A DNA stretch of 64,000 bases from positions 86,276,916-86,340,915 of the forward strand of contig NC_134840.1 of the NCBI RefSeq assembly GCF_965363235.1, read 5' to 3'. Below are positions 38,086-48,587 of this stretch, one piece after another; the first letter of the stretch is position 1, and each line of letters opens with the position of its first letter. The notes below the pieces were generated by a model. That model was not told where the DNA came from, did not search any database, and was given only the letters and a program-made list of their open reading frames with translations. Origin of the DNA: Mytilus galloprovincialis (taxonomy: Eukaryota; Mollusca; Bivalvia; Mytilida; Mytilidae). Position numbers and translations under genes: made by a program.

Positions 38086-39846
38086 AACCTATGCCAACAT
38101 TTTGAAATTTAGGTATAAAATTGTATGAAAAAATGTTGGCATAGGTTGAATAATTTGTTACCGATTAAGTGTTATAAAAACATAAATTAATCAGGGGCTA
38201 ATCAATTTACAACCAGTTTAAACCTACCGTTAAAGTATAAAGTTTTTTCAAGTACAAGTGAAAATGTAGGTATAATTGTGTGTGTTGAGGATCTCTATTT
38301 CATATAGGAACTAGTTAAAAATAATATAATGAAATGATGAGAAAAAAAAAGAATTTTCATGGATTTGTATTAAAGAAGCGATCATCTTGTCATATTAAGT
38401 ATATATCAGTTCTCATGAATAATATAAAATATAATTATGATCAAAATATTAAATTTTATATAAAATAGTTTTCTTCAAATACAATGACATAATACACTAT
38501 TGATACTCGTGTATTTAATAAGCACTGACTCGTGTAAAATATATATTATAAATGTTCACTATTAATAGCAACATATAGATATAGGAAGATGTGGTGTGAG
38601 TGCCAATGAGACAACTCTTCATCCAAATAACAATTTAAAGTAAACCATTATAGGTCAATGTAGGGCCTTCAACACGGAGCCTTGGCTCACACCGAAAAAA
38701 AAAAGCTATTAACGGCCCCAAATGACTAGTGTAAAACCATTCAAACGGGAAAACCAACAGTCTAATTTATATAAAAAAAAAAGATAAACAAGAAACACGT
38801 ATAAATTACATAAACAAACGACAACTACTGTACATAGGATTAGACAAATTTCACTATTATGATTGTCTCAAAAGTCAAACTATAAGATATGATGCTGCAT
38901 CTGCACAATCAACTGGTGTTATGTTATCCTTTGGTCTCTTGGACAGGTTTCACAAAGATATCTCAGGAGTAACCCGGAAATAAATCGAATATAATTTTCT
39001 TTGCTTCACTCTCCATTAATTGCTTTTCATGAAGGATGATTTTAAGGTATATTCTAGTCCTTATTGGGTTTCACAAAGTGGTCCTAAATTTTGACATTTT
39101 CTAAAGTTGGTCACAAAGTAAGGACTACACAAGCGGTTTCCAAATTAGAGACACAAAATGTAACCATAAATCTCACAACTCAATATAATAAATGAAAACA
39201 AACACAGAGTACTTAATTTTTTGAAACTAAAACAAAGTAAATAGAGGTTGCACTGTCCAACTGGAAAGTTGCTGCCTATAAATGAACCAAAAAAATCATT
39301 CTATTTGATATTTATATTTTTAAGTTTTATATTGAAAAATTAATTTGATTTAAAAAAAAATCTGTTGAAATTTGGTAAGTTTGTATATCTTGTTGCTGTT
39401 TAATTATGTTTCATATAAAAGACAACAAAATAATGAACAAAAATTATCATAAAAATTTGCACCAATAAATTAGCTTTTTATCTCTTTTTTTCTCAAGTAT
39501 TGATATATTTAAGTGTTTAATTTCAGAAAGTTAGTCTATTTTTTATTTTATTATGATTTTTTTTTATTTTTTTCAACCAATTTTGCTAGTATCAAGGGTT
39601 CTATTTAACAATTTTTGTCCTTTTAGAAAATTTTGAATTATTCCATTTTAACTACAACACAATTGTCCAAATACTTTATTTTTGTTTCTGAATTTTCAAA
39701 GAGTTAATAACTGTAAAATTAAATGCTTAAATATACTGACTGTATTTTACCTTTTATCAATTAATAATTGCTATAACAACACCTATTGTATTTTGTTTGT
39801 AGGCATAGGTTGAATATATTTTTATCAAATGTTGGCATAGGTTGAA
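38086..39846. mobile_element. Possible TIR element with repeated ends
   Basis: TCAACCTATGCCAACATTT at 38086 faces AAATGTTGGCATAGGTTGA at 38134-38152 and again at 39828-39846, and a partial GGCATAGGTTGA lies at 39802. It is either a small hairpin plus a dispersed end, or a 1.76-kb element with duplicated subterminal ends. A mussel repeat (38573-38870) is nested inside. No coding sequence. Confidence 0.5.
38573..38870 (+). mobile_element. Mussel interspersed repeat, plus copy
   Basis: Starts gaagatgtggtgtgagtgcc and runs through ccattataggtcaatgtagg, cttggctcacaccg and aacgacaactactgtacat. It is the fuller counterpart of the minus-strand copy at 45775-46045. Confidence 0.7.
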
Positions 39847-39875
39847 GACACCCTTTACCTAAGATGTGAAAAAGA

Positions 39876-41915
39876 GGGCGTATTGCATTTCCGCTAATTT
39901 TTCAAAATCCCAATACTACGTTTCCGCAAATTTAAAGTATACGTTTCCGCAATTTGTATTTATTACTTTTCCGCAAATTTACCTGGTAAATTGTAAATTA
40001 TAAATATTTAAATATTTGAATATCATATATAAGATAAATTATTATTATTTTTTTTTTAATAAAGAAAAGGTTCTGATCTATCTTATATCTACAATATACT
40101 AGATATAACTAGTTGACTCTGGTAGGGATTAGTTAAACTTCATTGAGAAACCCAATGAAAATTATTTGTTTTAAAAGTGTTCACCTTATCCGTAGACATA
40201 AAAAGGTAATCACACTCAACATTTGATCACACATAAAAATGGACCTAGTACATATATTGTCATTGTATATTGCATTATAAATCTGAATTGATATATTCTT
40301 ATTTGTTTTCTCTTTTTGCAGATGTAGTTCCCTTAAAGGTTGCTCAGCATCTATAACAACTGATCCCGAAGGTACTGCTGTTGTGAAAACCAAGAATACC
40401 CACAGCAACGATAGAGATGAACACAAGGCAGAAACACGTCAGCTTCGAGTCCGTGTTCGACAAAACTCTGGTGACATTTCCCAGCGACCGTCACAAGTGA
40501 TTAGAGGTGAGCTTCAGAAAATGGACGAAAATCTATTAAATCATCAAGACTTGAAAAATGTTGCTATGTCCTTATACAGAGAAAGGCGAAAACAGTTTCC
40601 AAAGTTACCAAAAAGTAGATTAGAAATTCAAGAGACATTACGACAAATGGATTTGAACACTAGCAAAACTGAAAGTTTCACTTTGGTGAATGATTTGGAT
40701 TCGGGAATCGTTATTTTTTCATGTTTCGCCAACTTGGAATGTCTATGTAATGAAATGACTGATATTTTCATAGATGGCACATTTAAATCCTGTCCGAAAT
40801 TCTTCTACCAACTGTATTCGATACATGGATGTAAAAATGGTAACTACATTCCTCTTGTATTTGCGTTACTTCCACTTAAATCCGAGGAATGTTACATCAA
40901 AATGTGGGATCTGCTTATTGATGTGTGCACTACCCGAAGATTAACTCTCCAGCCCGAGGTAGTTCACATTGACTTTGAATGTGCAATGCATACTGCTATT
41001 ACGAAAACATTTCCTGCTGCTACAATCAGTTGTTGTAGATTTCATTTAGGACAAAGTTGGTGGAGAAAAATTCAGTCGCTAGGTCTAAGTGCCGATTACA
41101 AAGACAAAGATTCGGATTTAGGTAAATGGCTAACTCATTTCTTTGGCTTAGCTTACTTGTCAACTGACATGATCGAAGAATGCTTTGTTGGGTTAATAGC
41201 TGATGCTCCATCTGACGACAAATGTATGAAGTTTGCCGATTATATCTTGGAATTTTACATAGATGGCAATTCCAGATTTCCACCAACCATTTGGGCATCA
41301 CCTCCTGATCCCGAGGAAAAGAGAACGACAAATGGTGCTGAGTCTTTTCATGCACACCTGAACGAACAGTTTTATGCTAGCCATCCTAACATTTTTGTTT
41401 TTGTCGACGTTTTACTAAAACTGCAAACAACATCTTACATTAAGATGAGAACTCTTACTGTCAAAGCACCTGTTCGCAAATACGAAAAGGAAAAGATGGA
41501 CTTCCTTTTAGAGCAAAATTCAAAACTTGCAAACGGACAATATACTACTGTGGACTTTGTAAGACGTGTTGGGTACAAGTATTCTGCCAGAACTGACTTA
41601 TAAACTATTATACATCAAGATACATCTGATTAGTGCTGAACATACGTTTGCATACATTTTTATAATGAATTTTATGTGCATGCTTTGATGACCTTTAACT
41701 TAATAAATATTTATTTTTTATTATGGCTTTGCTTTCGATCAACAGGTATTCCTTAATTATTTGCGGAAAAGTAATAATTTATTTTTTTCCGGAAAAGTAA
41801 TTTTTTTTCCGGAAAAGTAAGATATTTATTTGCGGAAACGTAAACTTTTTTTTGCGGAAACGTCATGTTTTTTTTCCGGAAAAGTAATGCCAATTTGCGG
41901 AAACGTAAAACGCCG
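39876..41915 (+). mobile_element. FLYWCH/MULE-type DNA transposon, copy 1 (internally deleted)
   Basis: The left end GGGCGTATTGCATTTCCGC and the right end, whose complement reads CGGCGTTTTACGTTTCCGC, are inverted repeats. GAAAAAGA flanks both sides (39868-39875, 41916-41923), an 8-bp duplication as expected for MULEs. Both ends carry multiple TTTCCGCAAA / TTTCCGGAAA motifs, likely transposase binding sites. The long open transposase exon lies inside. The first 378 bases nearly match copy 2 at 56653, but sequence corresponding to copy 2's coding exon after codon 5 is absent here. Confidence 0.85.
40322..41603 (+). CDS. MULE-type transposase exon
   Basis: Open for 426 codons from an acceptor (ctctttttgcag) at 40321 to TAA at 41603. 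It opens with CSSLKGCSASITTDPEGTAV, the C-terminal half of a FLYWCH-type zinc finger (CxxxxxC, then a His in NTHSND). Then follows a MULE transposase core: IDGTFKSCPKFFYQLYSIHG near 40770 (first Asp), VHIDFECAMH near 40965 (second Asp), and TNGAESFHAHLNE near 41330 (Glu), with CRFHLGQSWWRKIQ between them. No frame break occurs in this exon. AATAAA at 41702-41707 may be its poly(A) signal. The first exon is missing from this copy, so a full protein is unlikely to be made here. Confidence 0.85.
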
Positions 41916-42463
41916 GAAAAAGATCTTTGACCTAAATGCAAAACTGTGATGATGTAACTAAGCATGAAATGTAGGTAATATTTGTTAAAATTTTCATGAA
42001 CGATGTTTCTGATGTAGCTATGTATTGCTGGTAAACCACACATATGGCTTTAATGCAGAGCGAAAAATATTTTTTCAACGATTTTACACAAAAAATTATA
42101 TATATCTTGAAAAAAATGTGATTTTATTTTTGTTTTGGCGATCAACCTCTCTGCCTCCCTAAACTGACTTTGTAACTGGATTTGTTGGGGATTTGTATAG
42201 AAATATCATAAGCACAGAATGGATAAGTTACAATTATATTGCTCAAAATGGTGTTTAAATGTAAACCTTAATAAAACCAAAGTTTTAATTTTTAACAAAC
42301 CCGGAAAACATGTTGACTGCCCAGTGTATTTGAATGGGCAACAGCTTGAAAGTGTAAATGTTATAAGTACCTAGGAATTACTTAATTTGTATCCAGTGGT
42401 AAATTTACACAGTGTAAAGATGAGCTATAAAAGAAACTCTACGAAAGCTTGTTTTGGATTACA

Positions 42464-42530
42464 ACAAATGCATTGATCGGCCAAAAAAGGGGGTTCCAAC
42501 GGCCGGACCCCCCCCCTGGATCCGCCACTG
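42464..42530. mobile_element. Fragment of the CAGTGGCGGATCCAG MITE
   Basis: Shares aaatgcattgatcg.ccaaaaaa with 54819-54842 and ends CTGGATCCGCCACTG, the complement of the full copy's left end. Inserted in the LINE fragment. Confidence 0.6.
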
Positions 42531-42840
42531 CATCATCAAATCCTAGTGTCACAACTTTAATGCACCTTTATGACCATACAATTATAAACCTATTTTAATG
42601 TATGGCAGTGAACTATGGGGAATGTTTTCAACAACTTCAGTGGCCTGTAAGAAGAATAACGATTATATTTTAGAAAAGGTTTATTCAAAAGACATATCTG
42701 AAAAGTCGCACACAAAATTCATGAAATATATTCTTGGGGTTAACAGAAAAGCAAGTAATTTTGCTGTTGTGTCTGAATTAAGAAGATTTCCTGCATATTT
42801 TTTCAATTTCATTGGCAATGTTAAATATGCTCATAGGTTA

Positions 42841-43079
42841 GGGACGACATCAAAAGTTCAATGTAAGATATAAAACTTAATTCAAATAGGTTTTTCGCTG
42901 ACCCCCCTACCCCCCCCCCCCCCTCTTAACTTAATTTGGGAAAAATTGATTTACCTATATGGATATATGTAAAATCGATTTCAGATTAACAAAACTTGCA
43001 GCATTGTTGACCCCCCATCCCCAAACTATTCGATTTAAGTTTTTTTTTTTATCCTACATCGATCTTTTGATGTCGTCCC
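42841..43079. mobile_element. Harbinger-like MITE, 239 bp, nested in the LINE
   Basis: GGGACGACATCAAAAG and its complement CTTTTGATGTCGTCCC form the ends. TTA is duplicated at 42838-42840 and 43080-43082. The LINE reading frame continues exactly across the insertion. Confidence 0.85.
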
Positions 43080-43498
43080 TTAGAGAACACAAAGGATGGT
43101 TTATTATATGACGCATATATTTGTAATAAAAAATTACATGCAAACAATATCACTACATGGGTTTCTAGTATTGACTATTTAATGACAGAAAGAACTAAAC
43201 TTACCAAACTTAAATGTAAGTGTTGGCCGTTTATGTACTATAGTTAAGAATAAATTATGTACAAGGTTTCATAATCATTGGAAAGAATGTAGAGAAAATA
43301 CTGTTAAATCAGGTAGAGTTAAACTCTTGACCTATTTTTCAATTAAACATTTTTTTGGTACAGAAAAATATCTGCAATTAAAAGAAATTTAAAGATAGAC
43401 AAGCATTTTGCAAGATCAGAATAAGTGCACATCCCCTTAAAGTAGAGACAGATAGATATGCTAAAAACTATATAGATAAATCACAAAGGATATGGTAA

Positions 43499-45530
43499 CC
43501 AGATGCTCCGCAGGGCGCAGCTATATACGACCGCAGAGGTTGAACCCTGAACAGTTGGGGCAAGTATGGACACAACATTTAAGCTGGATTCAGCTCTAAA
43601 TTTGGATTGTGATTAAATAGTTGACACAGCATAGGTTTCTGACACAGAATGAATGTGGTCTAATGAACTTAAATTTTTGTTTTGCCTTTGAGCAATTCAC
43701 TATGCTGTTGAATATTAATGCTCTCAAAAAAATGTTTGAAGAAATTTTCTTTTTATTTATGAAATCTGAAATGAGAAAAATTTAACCCCCCCTTTTTTTT
43801 CACATCCCCTTTCCCTTTTTCCAAAACTGATCTCAATTCAAATTCCTAATGGAGTTTGCAACAATAACTACTCATTTAAATACATCATAAAATATTTATA
43901 TGTAAAATAAAGTGCTTGTTATCACTGAATGGTAAAGATTGTTTTAATTTATCAGTTGGTAGTAAAAGTGAATATACATTGTATATTGTATAAAACAATG
44001 ATTTAAGTTGATTCAACTACTATTCTGGACAAAGAAAGATAACTCCAATTGAAAATTTCTTGCTATTGCACAATATTGTGCAATTAGATATTTCTTGCTA
44101 TTGCGCAATACTGTGCAATTGAAAATATTTGCTATAGCACAATACTGTGCAATTGAAGATTTCTTGCTATTGCGCAATACTGTGCAATTGAAAATTGCTT
44201 GCTATTGCACAATACTGTGCAATTGAAGATTTCTTGCTATTGCTGAATACTGTGCAATTGAAAATTTCTTGCTATTGCACAATACTTAATATAATAATTT
44301 TGGATCCTGATTTGAACCAACTAATCAAAAATCTAAGTTCATGTTTAGATTCAGCATATCAAAAAAGCCCAAGAATTCAATTTTTGTTAAATTCAAACTT
44401 ATTTTAATTTTGGACCCTTTGGACTTTAATGTAGACCAATTTGAAAACGGGACCGAAAATTAAGAATCTACATACACAGTTAGATTTGGCATATCAAAGA
44501 ACCCCAATTATTCAATTTTTGATGAAATCAAACAAAGTTTAATTTTGGACCCCGATTTGGACCAACTTGAAAACTGGGCCCGTAATCAAAAATCTAAGTA
44601 CATTTTTAGATTCAGCATATCAAAGAACCCCAAGGATTCAATTTTTGTTAAAATCAAACTAAGTTTAATTTTGGACCCTTTGGACCTTAATGTAGACCAA
44701 TTTGAAAACGGGACCAAAAATTAAGAATCTACATACACAGTTAGATTCGACATATCAAAGAACCCCAATTATTCAATTTTTGATGAAATCAAACAAAGTT
44801 CAATTTTGGACCCTTTGGGCCCCTTATTCCTAAACTTGTTGGGACCAAAACTCCAAAAATCAAACCCAACCTTCCTTTTATGGTCATAAACCTTGTCTTT
44901 AAATTTCATAGATTTCTAATTACTTATACTAAAGTTATGGTGCGAAAACCAAGAATAATGCTTATTTGGGCCCCTTTTTGGCCCCTAATTCCTAAACTGT
45001 AGGGACCAAAACTCCCAAAATCAATCCCAACCTTCCTTTTGTGTTCATAAACCTTGTGTTTAAATTTCATTGATTTCTATTTACTTACACTAAAGTTATT
45101 GTACGAAAACCAAGAAAATGCTTATTTGGGCCCTTTTTGGCCCCTAATTCCTAAAATGTTGGGACCAAAACTCCCAAAATCAATCCCAACCTTCCTTTTG
45201 TGGTCATAAACCTTGTGTCAAAATTTCATAGATTTCAATTTACTTAAACTAAAGTTATAGTGTGAAAACCAAGAAAATGCTTATTTGGGCCCTTTTTGGC
45301 CCCTAATTCCTAAAATGTTGGGACCAAAACTCCCAAAATCAATCCCAACCTTCCTTTTGTGGTCATAAACCTTGTGTTAAAATTTCATAGATTTCTATTC
45401 ACTTTTACTAAAGTTAGAGTGCGAAAACTAAAAGTATTCGGACGACGACGACGCAAGACGACGACGACGCCAACGTGATAGCAATATACAAATGTACGAC
45501 GAAAAATTAAAATTTTTGCGGTCGTATAAA
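43499..45530 (+). mobile_element. TATACGACCGCA element, copy A3
   Basis: Begins ccagatgctccgcagggcgcagc and ends ttttgcggtcgtataaa. It contains a 35-bp minisatellite (44050-44285, about seven units), several units around ggaccctttgg / ggaccaatttgaaaac (44290-44830), and four tandem units of about 159 bp (44830-45420), ending in a GAC-rich tract. It has no coding capacity. Confidence 0.8.
44050..44285. repeat. 35-bp palindrome-bearing minisatellite
   Basis: Units alternate gaaaatttcttgctattg with cacaatactgtgcaattg. The junction ATTGCACAATATTGTGCAAT is a perfect 20-bp palindrome in the first unit. Counterparts lie at 24570-24740 and 49495-49590. Confidence 0.8.
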
Positions 45531-45774
45531 AAATGCACCTTAGATAAAGTTGAAGGACGAAGAACATTTTATGTCAGTGTCCCCTTTATAACGTTTTAAG
45601 AAAAGAATTTTATGATAATATTTTAATATGTTAAGTTCAGCACAATGGCCAAATTTAATTGGCTTTTTATTCAAGAAAACCTAGAGGTTTTGAAAAAATA
45701 TTGCTATTTATATTAATGAATGTTTGGAACTGAGAAAACCATCACCTGTCCTAAGTCAGGAATCTGATGTACAG

Positions 45775-46045
45775 TAGTTGTCGTTCGTTTATGTAATTTA
45801 TATGTGTTTCTCGTTTCTTGTTTCTCGTTTTTTTTAATTTTATATAGATCAGACCCCGTTGGTTTTCCCGTTTGAATGGTTTTACACTGGTAATTTTGGG
45901 GCCCTTTATAGCTTGTTGTTCAGTGTGAGCCAAGACTCCGTGTTGAAGGCCGTACATTGACCTATAATGGTTTACTTTTTTTTAAATTGTTATTTTGATG
46001 GAGAGTTGTCTCATTGGCACTCACACCACATCTTCTTATATCTAT
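45775..46045 (-). mobile_element. Mussel interspersed repeat, minus copy
   Basis: Reads gtcgttcgtttatgtaattta ... gtgtgagccaagactccg ... gagttgtctcattggcactc, the reverse complement of the copy at 38573-38870. Confidence 0.7.
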
Positions 46046-47945
46046 TATGATAAAGGTAAATATAAGAATCAAAATCACAAATGCATTCATCTTGTTGTCA
46101 CTGGTCACATGATATATATCATGGTCCAGTGGCAGACATTATATGCATATTTGCAATATAACAATTTTTTCTTGGTCAAAAGAAGTGACATGTTCAGTAA
46201 CGACCATTATTCTTTTGTTCTTAACTCATAGAAGGTACACATAGTTTGTGGTATGCATTTCTCCAACATTACATACACGTTTGTAAAGTGCAAAAATGCA
46301 CACAGATTGACGATCTGTATCAAAAAAGTTTAGTCTTTTATGTCAGTGAATGTTGTGACGTGTGTAAATTCCAGTTTTCCTTCAATTTCTCTTTCATAGG
46401 ATTATACACAGGTTGTCCTAATTCAAAATATAATATTTAAATTGTTTTCTCAATTTCCCTATGTGGTGAACTTAAGTCATATGTGTCATTAAATGATTTT
46501 TTGGACATTTAGTTTGTGACATGTGCATGTGCAACTCAAATGTTTTTCTTTAACATTATTTAGATTGCAAACAGATAGATTAAAAAATTTAGAAATTGCA
46601 TAATGCCCGGACAATGGGATTCTTTTCTCTCACAATTTAGGGGTGATTTCATAACCTTGATCTCTGTGAATTGCTGATAACCTGAATGTCTTTATTTCAC
46701 TCCAAAACCTACACCTTACAACCTTTATAATCTGTATAATTAATATCATATGTGTCTGGCGTCAGTGCTATAAACATACAAAAATATTTTTTTCACGGTC
46801 TGAGAATTTTCTTGAAATTCGTATTCATACTTTTAAAATGGTCACACTTAAGACAATTGATGAACATCTTTTCCTTGGAAAACTTCACAAATATTTTAGG
46901 CACAGATGTCCTTCAAAACAGCATTGTCAGTGCATAAACCAGATTTTGCATGAAACCAGGACATGGAAGGTATTTCTAACACAAAAGCTCGTAAGGTAGG
47001 TCTAACATGTAACAATTCCCTGCTTGAATTGTTCTGACTCAAAGCTCATGTTTTTTATACTTTCTACTAAGTAATGTGTGATTAGTGGGGAAGGAGCAGA
47101 TGCCAACTTTAATGATTTTGTTTTGAACAAGCCAGGGATAGAATCCACAATCTTCTATACTCAGAGCAAAAGCCTCAGTGGTCATTGGTCATTTTAAAAG
47201 GGAAACATTTAAGAATGAAGCTTATTCTGATCAAGACCAAAATGGCATATATCAGAATTTTTAATGCTATTAAAATCTTTTTTAATATTAGTTTATGCTT
47301 GTGTTGTAAAATGTTTACATTTTTCAGAATTCTGTGAATAGGCTTGAGTGTCCTTTAAGAACCTGCCCATCCTGAATCCTGCATATGAACAATATAATAT
47401 TTGTACATTATGCATCAGCCACGAGGAAGGACTTAACTGGAAGTTTTTTTCTATAATGGATGTGATGCTGCTTCTGGTGCATGGTCAGTAATCACTAAAC
47501 ATACAGGTTTTGATATGTGACTACATGACCATGTATTATTAACTTCATGTTTTTTGTTTAACATATTTCTATTTTTATTTTTGTTTATTGTCCATTGCAA
47601 TTATGTGATAAAAAAATATCAATGTACTGATTATGCCTGTAATGGGTCCACTTATGGAAATAAAACATATATTATCTTATCTATCTTATCTTATAATTGT
47701 TATGGTTTACTGCAATGCTTGCATGTTTTGTTTCTCATAAGTTTATAAATAAATTTGGTGTTTTTACTGTCTTCTGATTGGTTAAAAATTATTAGTTTTA
47801 TTTTCAATGTTCTCAATTTTGATGGCGACACGCCCACTCTGACGTTGTGTATTCATACGCCAACATGTGTGTACGTTGTTATTGTTAATATAAATAATAT
47901 AAAAAGTTCTTTGAGCCTTATTTTTGATAGAAATTTATTTATAAT
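46046..47945. other. Intergenic DNA
   Basis: About 1.9 kb of AT-rich sequence in which I recognise no gene or repeat. The small ORFs here lack splice context or familiar motifs. Confidence 0.45.
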
Positions 47946-48096
47946 GAATGGCAATAATTTATTTTGATTTTATTAAACCATAAAACTAATTTTTGACTCT
48001 TCACATTTTACATAATCCGCTTCGCGGATTATTCAATGTGAAGAGTCAAAAATTAGTTTTATGGTTCAATAAATTCAAAATAGATAATAACCATTC
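47946..48096. mobile_element. 151-bp near-perfect fold-back element
   Basis: The arms run from GAATGG at 47946 to CCATTC at 48096 and include AACCATAAAACTAATTTTTG / CAAAAATTAGTTTTATGGTT. The tip AATCCGC-TTC-GCGGATT closes a hairpin with a 3-base loop. Only a few mismatches occur over about 70 paired bases per arm. Confidence 0.85.
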
Positions 48097-48587
48097 ATTA
48101 AGTGTTAAAACATTGTGAATTTTTGGCCATTTCTTGTTTTTCATTTTGTTTTGTTTTACTGCAATCAGTGTTTTCGGGTATTGATATAAAGGCTATGTTC
48201 AAATAAAGCATATTTTCTGTCAGTATGTTTAAAACATGAATTTTTAAAAATCTAACAGCCTTTGTCAAATTTTACATGATGCTACAACATGTCAACTTCC
48301 AAAGTGTTCAGAAATCACAAAGTATTACAAATCTATTTAATTAAATTTCAAAAGTTAACAAGAATCTATTTTCATGGAAATGAGATGAGTAATGCTGGTA
48401 CAATTGCATATACACTATGTAGCTATTGTGTGTATCTCTATACCATTGTAATTTGGTTTGTTGAGAAATAAAGATATATATGTATACCAAATATCATTGA
48501 TGATCCATTAGCAGTTCCCTTTCTTGTTAAACAACACATTGCAGACACCTCCAAGTCTCACCCTTTTTACTCTCACAAGAGTGGCAA

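Larger units (their letters stand above)
42219..43480 (+). mobile_element. LINE reverse-transcriptase fragment, broken by two MITEs
   Basis: From 42219 the frame reads LQLYCSKWCLNVNLNKTKVL then IFNKPGKHVDCPVYLNGQQL, a typical LINE RT thumb-side motif; it stops near 42372. A second open stretch at 42598-42840 reads MYGSELWGMF ... HTKFMKYILGVNRKASNFAV ... YAHRL and resumes after the MITE at 43083 as ENTKDGLLYDAY. The clade was not determined (CR1/Jockey/RTE-like). It carries stops and insertions and is clearly dead. Confidence 0.75.

Noticed and set aside
41753-42043. Minus-strand ORF with repeated FRKK motifs
   Set aside because: It is a translation of the transposon's right-end TTTCCG motif array, not a gene.
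44050-44285. CRISPR-like array of regularly spaced repeats
   Set aside because: Repeats and 'spacers' are both repeated, the genome is animal, and the block belongs to a dispersed element.
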